In this document: piece by piece, positions 36,573 to 44,103 of the stretch
Layout: every line of letters starts with the position of its first letter
Position numbering within the stretch: position 1 is the stretch's first letter
Assembly (NCBI RefSeq): GCF_041435495.1
Contig: NZ_CP108644.1
Span: 2,728,001-2,792,000, forward strand
Source: Streptomyces sp. NBC_01116
GTDB lineage: Bacteria; Actinomycetota; Actinomycetes; Streptomycetales; Streptomycetaceae
DNA: 64,000 bases
Direction of reading: 5' to 3'
Notes under the pieces: generated by a model
What the model was told of the DNA's origin: nothing
The model's input: only the letters and a program-made list of their open reading frames with translations
The model's database searches: none
Translations under genes and position numbers: made by a program

Positions 36573-37745
36573 ATGCCGCGCCCGACCAGCGACGTCCACG
36601 CCTACGAGACCCACACGACCGACGCCGACCTCGACGATCTGCGGGCCCGGCTGGCCGCGGCGCGACTGCCGGAGGCCGAGACGGTCCGGGGCGCCGGGCC
36701 CGGCCCCCGCCGATGGGACCAGGGCGTTCCGCTCGCCGACCTCGTCGAGGTCGTGGAGTACTGGCGCACCGGGTACGACTGGCGGCCATTCGAGGAGCGC
36801 CTCAACCGCATGGGCCAGTTCCGTACGGTCATCGACGGCCTGGGCATCCACTTCCTGCACCGCCGGTCCGCGCGCCCGGACGCCACCCCGCTGCTCCTGA
36901 CGCACGGCTGGCCGGGCAGCGTCGTCGAATTCCTGCACGTCATGGACGAGTTGGCGGATCCGGAGGACGCGGAAGCACCGGCGTTCCACGTCGTGGCCCC
37001 GTCGCTGCCGGGCTTCGGATACAGCGACCGGCCGACCACCACCGGATGGGGCACCGAGAGGATCGCGGCCGCGTGGGTGGAGTTGATGGGACGGCTCGGC
37101 CACAGCACGTTCCTGGCCCATGGCGGCGACTGGGGCGGCAACATCACCACGGTTCTGGGCGGCAGGTTCCCGGACCACGTGCTCGGCGTCCACTCCACGT
37201 TCGCGGAGGCCCCGCCCGGCCTGACCACGGAGGGCCTGACGGAGACCGAGCGCGGGTGGACCGAGGAGACCCGCCATTTCTGGCGCCACCGCGCGGCGTA
37301 CGCCAAGCAGCAGGCGACCCGGCCGCAGACCGTCGGCTACGCGCTGGTCGACTCACCGGTCGGGCTGCTCGCCTGGATCCTCGACAAGTTCGCCGAGTGG
37401 TCGGACACCGAGGACAGCCCGTTCGAGACGATCTCCCGGGACCGCGTCCTCGACAACGTCACCCTGTACTGGCTGACGCGGACGGGCGCGTCGGCGGCCC
37501 GCATCTACCACGAGAGCCACAACTCGCTGGACCCCGAACTCCGGGTCGACGTCCCGTCGGCGATCACCATGTATCCGCGCGACATCGACAGGACGCCGCG
37601 CCCGTGGGCCCAGGAGCGGTACCGGAACATCGTCCGGTGGCGGTCGCCCGAGGCCGGAGGGCACTTCCCGTCGCTGGAGATGCCCGGACTCTTCGTCGCC
37701 GATCTGCGGGAGGGTCTCGCGGCGGTGCTGGCCGCCCGGCGGTGA
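36573..37745 (+). CDS. epoxide hydrolase (EHN/microsomal type)
   Basis: A 390-residue alpha/beta hydrolase with the N-terminal EHN lid region (DLDDLRARLAAARLPE, WRPFEERLNRMGQFRT). The oxyanion motif is HGWPGS (residues 111-116), the nucleophile is Asp186 in HGGDWGGN, and the charge-relay His lies in EAGGHFPSLEMP. It should hydrolyse epoxides to diols. AGGAGG precedes ATG 36573. It diverges from a CGNR regulator with repeat elements between them. Clusters of this kind are often annotated as detoxification genes; the natural substrate is unknown. Confidence 0.9.
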   Translation: MPRPTSDVHAYETHTTDADLDDLRARLAAARLPEAETVRGAGPGPRRWDQGVPLADLVEVVEYWRTGYDWRPFEERLNRMGQFRTVIDGLGIHFLHRRSARPDATPLLLTHGWPGSVVEFLHVMDELADPEDAEAPAFHVVAPSLPGFGYSDRPTTTGWGTERIAAAWVELMGRLGHSTFLAHGGDWGGNITTVLGGRFPDHVLGVHSTFAEAPPGLTTEGLTETERGWTEETRHFWRHRAAYAKQQATRPQTVGYALVDSPVGLLAWILDKFAEWSDTEDSPFETISRDRVLDNVTLYWLTRTGASAARIYHESHNSLDPELRVDVPSAITMYPRDIDRTPRPWAQERYRNIVRWRSPEAGGHFPSLEMPGLFVADLREGLAAVLAARR

Positions 37746-37758
37746 GCGGGGTCGCCGT

Positions 37759-38127
37759 TCACCGAGGATCTTCGGTCAGCTCATCTCCCTTCACAGCCGT
37801 TTCGGGCCGGTCCGGCAGGAGCGCGGAGAGCCGTGAACCACGGCTCTCCGCGACGCGCACGATCTGCCGCAGCGACTCGGTCAGCCGGTCGGCGAGGAAC
37901 CGGACCTGGGGCCCGGTGGACGCGTCGTCGGCCAGCAGGTCGGCGGCGTGGCCGAGCAGTTCGTCCGCCATGTCGAGCTGGATGCTCTCCACGTCGTCGG
38001 CCATCCGCGAGACGTGGCCGGTGCCGTCCCCGACGACGTAACAGGGCTTTCCGCCCGCCCCCCTCCACGGCAGCAGCCGCATCGCGGAGGCTCCGGGGAG
38101 GCCGGTGCGTTCGCCGCTCGCCCTCAT
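37759..38127 (-). CDS. conserved hypothetical protein of XRE/DUF397 islands
   Basis: A 122-residue protein. The segment MRLLPWRGAGGKPCYVVGDG, then HVSRMADDVESIQLDMADELLGHA and LADRLTESLRQIVRVAESRG resemble small Streptomyces proteins found beside WhiJ-type regulators. No domain name is known to me and no signal peptide is present. The start ATG 38127 overlaps the stop of the gene before it by 4 nt (ATGA), so it is translationally coupled. ATG 38082 would give a shorter form that begins at the conserved segment. Confidence 0.65.
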   Translation of the reverse strand: MRASGERTGLPGASAMRLLPWRGAGGKPCYVVGDGTGHVSRMADDVESIQLDMADELLGHAADLLADDASTGPQVRFLADRLTESLRQIVRVAESRGSRLSALLPDRPETAVKGDELTEDPR

Positions 38128-38444
38128 GCCACAACCCCCGCCATCCGGTCGAGGTGAAGGCCGTGGGCGGCAACCAGCAGCGCCCCGTCCCGGATGCGCC
38201 GCCGCCTGGCCTCGGCGTGCTGCTCGGCCACGCGCTGCTCGTGCGCCACGACGTACGGGCGCACCAGGGGACTGTCCTCGCCCCGTGGAGGGCGCTCGCC
38301 GGTGCGGTGAGCCGTCGGCCCGCCCACGTAGGCGCAGGAGTAGGGGTAGACGTGGGCGTACGGGTCGAGCGGGTACCGGTGCCGCCTTACGGGGGTCAGC
38401 AATCGCTGTACCGGCTTCAGGAGCCGGGCGATAGCGTGCTTCAT
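38124..38444 (-). CDS. small conserved hypothetical protein
   Basis: A 106-residue basic protein. The N-terminal half is Arg/Pro/Tyr-rich, and the C-terminal half (RGEDSPLVRPYVVAHEQRVA, then Arg/His-rich RRRRIRDGALLVAAHG) resembles small Streptomyces proteins near XRE regulators. No enzymatic motif is seen. ATG 38444 follows AGCAGG. It is coupled by a 4-nt overlap to the downstream gene, and the pair diverges from the XRE regulator. Confidence 0.6.
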   Translation of the reverse strand: MKHAIARLLKPVQRLLTPVRRHRYPLDPYAHVYPYSCAYVGGPTAHRTGERPPRGEDSPLVRPYVVAHEQRVAEQHAEARRRRIRDGALLVAAHGLHLDRMAGVVA

Positions 38445-38635
38445 GTCAGCCTGCTTTCTGGGGGGTGACCATGCCCCCGGACCGGTTGCGTCGGTCGCGG
38501 GGGTCTCTCGGGTTCCTCGTTCGAGGCTTCCGCTTCTTTCCGTAGCGAACTCATCACAGAGTGGGGTCGCCCGTCGCTACGCTGCCAGGGGGTCGGGGAT
38601 GACAGCGGGTCCGTCAAGACGGGAAGTTGGAGCGC

Positions 38636-39460
38636 ATGGGCACGAAGCAGGGGCCGCGCACGCCGAGGCAGAAGTACGGCGAGGAGCTGCGGCTACGACG
38701 TGTGGCAGCGGGGCTGACGCAGGAGGCCCTGAGCGAGATGGTCGTGTGCTCACCGACCCTCATCAGCCACTACGAGGCGGGGCGGCGGCTGCCGAGTCCG
38801 GAGGATGCCCAGCGGATCGATCGGGCGTTGGGCACGGACGGGTTCTTTGGGCGGTGGCTGGAGGACCTGGAGACCAAGTACACCGACCACTTCGCGGCCG
38901 TGGCGGAGCTGGAGCAGCAGGCAGTGCTCATCCAGCAGTTCGCCCTCTCGCTCGTGCCCGGCCTGTTGCAGACGGATAGCTACGCTCGGGCCCTGTTCCA
39001 GGCGTACCGGCCCAACCACCGCCGAGCGGAGGTTGACAAGGACGTCGTCATCCGAACAGAACGTGCCCGCGTGCTCGATGGGCCGATGAATCCGGTGGTG
39101 TGGACCCTGCTGGACGAGGCGGTGTTACGGCGGCGGGTCGGCGGCCCTCAGGTGATGGCTGCGCAGTTGCATAAGGTCGCGGACATGGCCGAAGCCGGAC
39201 GACTGCGGCTGCATGTGCTGCCGTTCGAGGCCGGTGCACACTCCCTCCAACAGAGCCTACTGACGTTGATGAGCTTCACGGATTCCGCACCAGTGGCTTA
39301 CGTCGAGGGCTTTCAGACGGGCAACTTGATGGACAACCCGCGCCTGGTGACGTCAAGCCGTACCGCCTACGATCTCGCTCTGGGCGATGCGTTGTCGCAC
39401 CAGGAGTCGGTGGCCCGCGTGCGGGCCGCAGCGGAGGAGCACGAGCATGGTCAGCAGTAG
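38636..39460 (+). CDS. XRE family regulator with DUF5753 (WhiJ-like)
   Basis: A 274-residue regulator. The N-terminal HTH is LRLRRVAAGLTQEALSEMV, then CSPTLISHYEAGRRLPSPED. The remainder is DUF5753, marked by FALSLVPGLLQTDSYARALF, LDEAVLRRRVGGPQVMAAQL and AYDLALGDALSHQESVARV. This is the WhiJ-type layout common in Streptomyces development-linked clusters. ATG 38636 has GGAAG about 9 nt upstream. The 3' end overlaps the DUF397 gene by 14 nt. The regulator and DUF397 partner usually work as a pair. Confidence 0.9.
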   Translation: MGTKQGPRTPRQKYGEELRLRRVAAGLTQEALSEMVVCSPTLISHYEAGRRLPSPEDAQRIDRALGTDGFFGRWLEDLETKYTDHFAAVAELEQQAVLIQQFALSLVPGLLQTDSYARALFQAYRPNHRRAEVDKDVVIRTERARVLDGPMNPVVWTLLDEAVLRRRVGGPQVMAAQLHKVADMAEAGRLRLHVLPFEAGAHSLQQSLLTLMSFTDSAPVAYVEGFQTGNLMDNPRLVTSSRTAYDLALGDALSHQESVARVRAAAEEHEHGQQ

Positions 39461-39671
39461 GCGGAGCATCGCGGACGCGGTCACCCTCACGGGCTGGTTC
39501 AAGTCCAGCTACAGCGGCGGGGACCAAGGCGAGTGCCTTGAGGTCGCCCGTGGCCACGCCGCCGTCCCCGTCCGAGACAGCAAGGCCGCCGACGGTCCGG
39601 CCCTCGTCTTCTCCGCCGACGGCTGGTCGTCTTTCGTCACCGCGATCCGAAGGGGCGCGTTCCCCTCCTGA
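39447..39671 (+). CDS. DUF397 domain protein
   Basis: A 74-residue protein that is nearly all DUF397: GWFKSSYSGGDQGECLEVA, VPVRDSKAADGPALVFSADG and WSSFVTAIRRG. DUF397 proteins are encoded beside WhiJ-like XRE regulators and are thought to antagonise them. ATG 39447 lies inside the end of the XRE gene in another frame and has GGAGGAG 8 nt upstream. The overlap implies coupled synthesis. Confidence 0.9.
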   Translation: MVSSRRSIADAVTLTGWFKSSYSGGDQGECLEVARGHAAVPVRDSKAADGPALVFSADGWSSFVTAIRRGAFPS

Positions 39672-39721
39672 AGGGAAGAAACCTCCCTGGCACACTGGCC
39701 CCAGAGGGCGAGGGGGGCCAT

Positions 39722-40630
39722 ATGAACGAGCGGGAGATCGACGCACGGGTCGAGGAGCTGAGCCGAGGTCTGCGGCGGATGGCCGCGGGGCTGCTCGAAG
39801 CGGCGGCCGATCATCCGGACGGCGTACGGGCGCGAGAACTGTCGGCGGCGGCCCGGGTGTTGGCCAACGACGTCCTGCCCCGAGTGGATGGGGAAGCCGG
39901 CGCCGCCCGGCCGGGCGAACCCGAAGTCCAGGACGCCCCTCCTCGGACGAAGAGCACGACGGTGAACGCGCCGGTTCGGCCGGGGTCGGCCCGTGAGGAG
40001 CTGGTGGAGATGTATCTGCCGGACTACGAGCGCCACCTTCGCGAGGACGACGACCCGTTGATGATGGACCCCGATCTCTCCTACGCGCGGTGGAAGCACC
40101 TGCATCGGGCCAAGCACGGGCGCGGCAGGCCGTTCGGGGACGCTCCGCTGTGGAACGACACCGTACCCAGCCGGGGAAAGGCGGTGGTGCGCGGCGTGAC
40201 CTCCAAGGCGGAGATTCTGCGCCGCCTGCACCACAGCTACGTGACCCTGCGGGACCTGAAGAGCCCGGACGGCGAACTGGCGGTTGAGATATACCAGGGG
40301 TGTCAGGCCATCGAGCACTCCCGCGCGATCAGGGACGGCGACTTCGTCAACACGTCGGATCTGCGTCTGAAGCTGCAGGACCTGCGGTGGCGGGCCCTGG
40401 TGATCGGCGCCGGCCGGGGTGAGCACGCCCGTTCCGAGCTCCTCGCCCGACTACGGCAGTTGGACGTGCTGGCATCACCGCTCCTGGAACTGGACACGGC
40501 GTTCCGGCAGTGCGACAGCGACCCCTCCCTGGGCTCCAGGATCGCCGGGGCGGCGCACGGAGTGAAGGCGGTGCTCCACCACTGGTCGCCGAATCCCGCA
40601 GAGTCCTTCACGGAACCGGAACAGCTCTGA
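39722..40630 (+). CDS. unrecognised cytosolic protein in the XRE/DUF397 island
   Basis: A 302-residue protein with no family I recognise. The N-terminus is helical (REIDARVEELSRGLRRMAAG) and is followed by an Ala/Pro-rich linker. A charged middle contains YLPDYERHLREDDDPLMMDP and SYARWKHLHRAKHGRGRPF, and the helical C-terminus contains KLQDLRWRALVIGAGRG. No signal peptide, membrane segment or known catalytic motif is visible. ATG 39722 follows a strong GAGGGGGG site. It lies 50 bp after the DUF397 gene and may be the effector of that regulatory pair; this is only a guess from position. Confidence 0.7.
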   Translation: MNEREIDARVEELSRGLRRMAAGLLEAAADHPDGVRARELSAAARVLANDVLPRVDGEAGAARPGEPEVQDAPPRTKSTTVNAPVRPGSAREELVEMYLPDYERHLREDDDPLMMDPDLSYARWKHLHRAKHGRGRPFGDAPLWNDTVPSRGKAVVRGVTSKAEILRRLHHSYVTLRDLKSPDGELAVEIYQGCQAIEHSRAIRDGDFVNTSDLRLKLQDLRWRALVIGAGRGEHARSELLARLRQLDVLASPLLELDTAFRQCDSDPSLGSRIAGAAHGVKAVLHHWSPNPAESFTEPEQL

Positions 40631-40727
40631 CGTCGGCCGGTCCAAGCCGGCGCCGACCCTCTACCGCACGAGAGCCGGAGCCCCCGACCGACCGGAGTAC
40701 GCGGGACCCGACCGGGTACTCAGCCGC

Positions 40728-41375
40728 TCAGCCCATGCTCGCCGCGACCTCGCTGCGGAGCTGCGGCAGCTTGTCGTGGAGGACGCCCGGGCAGAGGGTG
40801 TCGCCGAAGTCCTTGTGCCCGTAGATGCGGCTCGGCGCGATGCCGTACTGGGCGCAGGTGTACGCGCAGAGCGTCACCAGGACCTCCCACTGGGCACGTG
40901 GCGGCTGTGCGCCGTCGTGGTAGGCGCCCTCGTTGGCGATCCCGATGCCCGCTCCGTTCTGGCCGGAGGTGTGCGCCCCCAGGACGAAGTCCCTGCCGCC
41001 CCGCAGCGTGCTGAGGCTCTGGTGGCGGCCCTCGGTGATCCAGCCGCCCCGGCTGACGAGGAAGTGGTAGCCGGTGTCGGTCCAGCCGTTCTTGTCCATG
41101 TGCAGGTCCTGGACCCAGTGGGCGTGCTTGTGGGCCTGGGCGCGGGAGACGTCGGCGCTGTTGACGCTGACCGTGTGGTGCACGACGATCATGGTCGGCC
41201 GCTTTCCCACCAGCTCGACCGGGCTCCGTGGCGGACGGGCGGTCCACCGGGACGTGCCGTCGATGTCCGGTTCGACGGCGTCGAGGGCGTGGGCCGTGCC
41301 GGGTAGGGCGACTGCCGCCAGGCCGCCGGCACCGGCGAGGAGGACGTGGCGGCGGGACGGCTGCGGAAGGTTCAC
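40728..41375 (-). CDS. secreted peptidoglycan recognition protein (N-acetylmuramoyl-L-alanine amidase type)
   Basis: A 215-residue protein with a twin-arginine-like signal (SRRHVLLAGAGGLAAVALPG, ending AHA at residue 30). The PGRP/amidase_2 fold follows: MIVVHHTVS with a zinc His, DTGYHFLVSRGGWITEGR, GAHTSGQNGAGIGIANEG, and YGHKDFGDTLCPG with the second His and a Cys in place of the third ligand, as in many bacterial PGRPs. It should cut the amide bond between muramic acid and peptide outside the cell. It lies 66 bp downstream of a GH25 lysozyme gene on the same strand, with a hairpin in between. Confidence 0.88.
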   Translation of the reverse strand: MNLPQPSRRHVLLAGAGGLAAVALPGTAHALDAVEPDIDGTSRWTARPPRSPVELVGKRPTMIVVHHTVSVNSADVSRAQAHKHAHWVQDLHMDKNGWTDTGYHFLVSRGGWITEGRHQSLSTLRGGRDFVLGAHTSGQNGAGIGIANEGAYHDGAQPPRAQWEVLVTLCAYTCAQYGIAPSRIYGHKDFGDTLCPGVLHDKLPQLRSEVAASMG

Positions 41376-41401
41376 GGAGGACTCCTGATCTGTGGTCGTT
41401 C

Positions 41402-41427
41402 CGGCGGCCGGGCCGACCCGGCCGCCG
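41402..41427 (-). terminator. hairpin after the lysozyme gene
   Basis: CGGCGGCCGGG (41402-41412) and CCCGGCCGCCG (41417-41427) form a perfect 11-bp stem with a 4-nt loop, 14 bp after the lysozyme stop. It may end or reduce transcription into the amidase gene. Confidence 0.6.
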
Positions 41428-41441
41428 CGGGCGCGAGGAGG

Positions 41442-42326
41442 TTACGCCGTGTTGTTGGCGAGGGCCTGGAGCCGGGCCAGGGAGCCGTTGAACTTGTTGC
41501 GGTCCACGTCGCCGGAGACCCCGGGGACCCGGCCGGTGGCCGTGTACTGCCAGATCGTCCAGGTGGGGAAGCCGGCGGGGATGCTCGGGCTGCTGGTTCC
41601 CCAATGGGCGACCCAGAGGGGCGACTTGGCCGCCATGCCGGACCAGCTGCCGGTGCAGGTGTTCCACCAACTGGCCGTCGTGTAGATGACGACGTCACGG
41701 GTGGTGCGCGCCTTGTAGGTGTTGTAGAAGTCGTTGATCCATGTGCGCATCTGGGTCGTGGAGAGGCCGTAGCACATGGCGCCGTACGGGTTGTGCTCGA
41801 TGTCCAGCACCCCGGGGAGGGTCTTGCCGTCCTTGGACCACCCTCCACCGTTGCCCGCGAAGTAGCCGGCCTGCGTCGCACCGTTGGAGACGTCGGGGCG
41901 GGCGAAGTGGTAGGCGCCCCGGATCAGGCCGGCGTTGTAGGAACCGGTGTAGTTCGCGCTGAAGCGGCTGTCCTTGAAGGACGTGCCCTCGGTGGCCTTC
42001 ATGTAGGCGAAGTCGATGCCCGCGGCCTTCACCGAGCCCCAGTTGATCGCCCCCTGCCAGTGGGAGACGTCGACGCCCTGGATACCGCTGGTGTCCATCG
42101 GCGTCACGCCGCCCGGAGCCGGGGAGGCCGGGCCCTGCTCGATGCGGGTCCCCGCACCCATCCACGCCTGCCCGGGCCGGACCGGCTCATCGGGTGCGGG
42201 CGGCGCGGCGGCGGCCGTGCCCGTGGCGGTCAGGATCAGCGCCGCGGCACCGGCGAGGGCGCCGGCTGCGAGCAGGGCCCTCCGGGATCTCTTGAGTCGG
42301 CGGGAGGGAGAACGGTACGCGGGCAT
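41442..42326 (-). CDS. secreted GH25 lysozyme (muramidase)
   Basis: A 294-residue protein. A basic, hydrophobic signal peptide (SRRALLAAGALAGAAALILT, ending near residue 41) precedes a linker and a GH25 domain from residue 82: GVDVSHWQGAINW with Asp86, FAYMKATEGTSF, GAYHFARPD, and the catalytic DIEHNP with Asp175 and Glu177. GH25 enzymes cut the muramic acid to GlcNAc bond. ATG 42326 has GGAGGT 5 nt upstream. A GGTCTAGACC core about 120 bp upstream matches the DasR dre element, linking it to amino-sugar control. Confidence 0.92.
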   Translation of the reverse strand: MPAYRSPSRRLKRSRRALLAAGALAGAAALILTATGTAAAAPPAPDEPVRPGQAWMGAGTRIEQGPASPAPGGVTPMDTSGIQGVDVSHWQGAINWGSVKAAGIDFAYMKATEGTSFKDSRFSANYTGSYNAGLIRGAYHFARPDVSNGATQAGYFAGNGGGWSKDGKTLPGVLDIEHNPYGAMCYGLSTTQMRTWINDFYNTYKARTTRDVVIYTTASWWNTCTGSWSGMAAKSPLWVAHWGTSSPSIPAGFPTWTIWQYTATGRVPGVSGDVDRNKFNGSLARLQALANNTA

Positions 42327-42444
42327 AGCCACCTCCAGGCACGTTGACGGGGAGAGATCCACGGCATCCGACTGCCATCCGATAACCGGACGCCATGGAC
42401 ATGTCATGAGTAACGCACGGGCAGCGAGAGGCGTAAAGAGGCCA

Positions 42445-42460
42445 TTCGGTCTAGACCTGT
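42445..42460. promoter_or_regulatory. dre-like DasR binding site
   Basis: TTCGGTCTAGACCTGT contains the perfect palindromic core GGTCTAGACC. The published DasR consensus is close to ACTGGTCTAGACCACT. It is about 120 bp upstream of the secreted lysozyme start, a sensible target for an amino-sugar-responsive repressor. Confidence 0.6.
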
Positions 42461-42590
42461 GCCGCCCCACCCCACCTGCGAAAACGCGCGTGAGCGGCGA
42501 GAACTTTCACTCGTGAAGGCCCCGGCGCCCGATCCCGGCCCGCGGGCGCACCCGGCCGCGCGGACGCGGCGGCCGGGCACCGAAGGCGCC

Positions 42591-42620
42591 TTGCCTCCGC
42601 TATTCAAATTTGACTACGCT
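42591..42620 (+). promoter_or_regulatory. promoter giving a leaderless VOC/TPR transcript
   Basis: TTGCCT (42591-42596), an 18-nt spacer and TACGCT (42615-42620). The predicted start coincides with ATG 42627, and no Shine-Dalgarno sequence precedes it. Confidence 0.5.
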
Positions 42621-42626
42621 GCTCGC

Positions 42627-43334
42627 ATGACCGAGACGACCATTCCGATGCTGCCCTGCCGCACCTCGCTGATCGAGACCACCGTCGGCTTCTACACGGC
42701 CCTGGGCTTCGAGACCACGTACCTCCAGAAGAGCCCGTACGCGTACGCCGTCGTCGAGCGGGGATCGGTCGAGCTCCAGCTGTACGGCATGAAGGAGTAC
42801 GACCCGGCGTCCTCCCACTCCGGGTGCTACGTCCTCACCGATGACGTGGACGGCCTGCACGCGGCGTTCCGGGCGGGCCTCAAGAAGGCTTACGGGCGCG
42901 TGCCGGCACGGGGGCTGCCGCGCATCGGCCCGCTGAAGGACATGTCGTACGGGGTGCGGCAGTTCCTGGTGACCGACCCGACCGGGAACACCATCCGGAT
43001 CGGGCAGCGGATCAGCGAGGACCAGAACCACCGGCCCGCACCGAAGGAGACCTTCGCCCGCGCCCTGCACATGGCGGACCTCTTCGCGGACTCCAAACAG
43101 GATCTGCCGGGCGCGGCGAAGATCATCGACCGGGCGCTGGGGCTGACGGACGAGCACCCGACTCCGGTGCAGAGGCTGCGCCTTCTCGTCCTGCGCGGGG
43201 ACATCGCCCAGCGGCTGGGCGACGCGGAGCAGGCGGCGGAGCTGCTCGAAGAGGCCGCGACGGTCCGCCTCGGGGCCGAGGAGCGGGAAGCCGCCGCAGA
43301 CACCCTGTCCCGGCTCGCCGAGCTGCGGGGCTGA
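42627..43334 (+). CDS. VOC/glyoxalase-bleomycin-resistance-like protein with C-terminal TPR-like region
   Basis: A 235-residue protein. Residues 1-130 form one VOC domain: MLPCRTSLIETTVGFYTALG, SVELQLYGMKEYDP, then VRQFLVTDPTGNTIRIGQ. Residues 145-235 form helical repeats (FARALHMADLFADSKQDLPG, DIAQRLGDAEQAAELLEEAA). Proteins of this layout are often named bleomycin resistance proteins, but no antibiotic cluster is adjacent, so the role is open. The start is probably leaderless. The last 189 bp are duplicated downstream at 43847-44035. Confidence 0.85.
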   Translation: MTETTIPMLPCRTSLIETTVGFYTALGFETTYLQKSPYAYAVVERGSVELQLYGMKEYDPASSHSGCYVLTDDVDGLHAAFRAGLKKAYGRVPARGLPRIGPLKDMSYGVRQFLVTDPTGNTIRIGQRISEDQNHRPAPKETFARALHMADLFADSKQDLPGAAKIIDRALGLTDEHPTPVQRLRLLVLRGDIAQRLGDAEQAAELLEEAATVRLGAEEREAAADTLSRLAELRG

Positions 43335-43406
43335 CGCCCGGCCGCCCGGTGAGGCCGCCCGGCGGACAGCGCCCGCCCTCGCCCGACACCGCCGCGCGGG
43401 CGGCGC

Positions 43407-43510
43407 CGTCAGGCGGACGGCGTCAGGCGGACGGCGTCAGGCGGACGGCGTCAGGCGGACGGCGTCAGGCGGACGGCGTCAGGCGGACGGCGTCAGGCGG
43501 ACGGCGTCAG
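43407..43510. repeat. 14-bp tandem repeat, seven full units
   Basis: CGTCAGGCGGACGG is repeated seven times without change, followed by a 6-nt partial unit. There are no spacers, so it is a minisatellite and not a CRISPR array. On the minus strand its first units supply the last codons and stop of the small membrane protein gene (TGA at 43493-43495). Confidence 0.95.
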
Positions 43511-43759
43511 CTTCTGCGCGGTACTGCAATGACTGGTCCGCGCGTGCCTCCACAACTGCACGATCGTCAGGGTGAACAGCGCCGAGAACGCGACCAGGAG
43601 CACCGTCACGATCACCGCCTGCCGTCCGCCGGCCCCCCGCTCAGCCTGGAGCACCAGCCCCAGCAGGCAGAGCACCGTTCCTGCGAGGTACACGGAACGG
43701 ATGCGGCGGAGCTGCCGCACAGCGCGAGGGGCGAGGGCTACACGCTTCATGAGGGCCAT
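43493..43759 (-). CDS. small two-helix membrane protein, unrecognised
   Basis: An 88-residue protein with a basic N-terminus (ALAPRAVRQLRRIRS) and two hydrophobic segments (VYLAGTVLCLLGLVLQ and AVIVTVLLVAFSALFTLTIVQL). No family is recognised. ATG 43759 or ATG 43750 is the start; neither has a strong ribosome site. The last codons (LTPSA) and the stop lie inside the tandem repeat, so its C-terminus depends on the repeat. It sits between the two copies of the duplicated VOC/TPR segment. Confidence 0.55.
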   Translation of the reverse strand: MALMKRVALAPRAVRQLRRIRSVYLAGTVLCLLGLVLQAERGAGGRQAVIVTVLLVAFSALFTLTIVQLWRHARTSHCSTAQKLTPSA

Positions 43760-43846
43760 GCCCGCCGGTTACCCCGAGGTGGGCCGCTCTACGCCGCGGC
43801 GGCCCGCCCGGTCGCGGTTGCTCCGCTCGACCCGGGCGCCGGGGCC

Positions 43847-44035
43847 GACGGACGAGCACAGGACTCCGGTGCGGAGGCTGCGCCTTCTCGTCCTGCGCGG
43901 GGACATCGCCCAGCGGCCGGGCGACGCGGAGCAGGCGGCGGAGCCGCTCGAAGAGGCCGCGACGGTCCGCCTCGGGGCCGAGGAGCGGGAAGCCGCCGCC
44001 GACACCCTGTCCCGGCTCGCCGAGCTGCGGGGCTG
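43847..44035 (+). pseudogene. duplicated 3' fragment of the VOC/TPR gene
   Basis: This 189-bp stretch is a near-identical copy of 43145-43333, with about six differences. It keeps the reading frame of the TPR-like part (RLRLLVLRGDIAQRPGDAEQ) but has lost the VOC domain, and the stop codon has changed (GGCTGCC where the parent has GGCTGA). Two Leu codons have become Pro, which should break the helices. It is a fragment, not a working gene. Confidence 0.85.
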
Positions 44036-44103
44036 CCCCCTACTCCGCAGTCCGGCCGGACCGGCTCCGCCGCCCGCCGGGTCCGGCCGTGCCGCGCCCC
44101 GGC

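Larger units (their letters stand above)
42327..42626. other. 300-bp divergent regulatory region, no gene
   Basis: It separates the GH25 lysozyme from the VOC/TPR gene. It contains the lysozyme ribosome site, a dre-like palindrome (42445-42460) and a promoter for the VOC/TPR gene (TTGCCT at 42591-42596, TACGCT at 42615-42620). No coding region is supported. Confidence 0.6.

Noticed and set aside
42627..43334. True bleomycin resistance gene
   Set aside because: Only the VOC fold supports it; no antibiotic biosynthetic genes are adjacent and the fold has many functions.
43407..43510. Possible CRISPR array
   Set aside because: The 14-bp units are directly adjacent with no spacers, and there are no cas genes.
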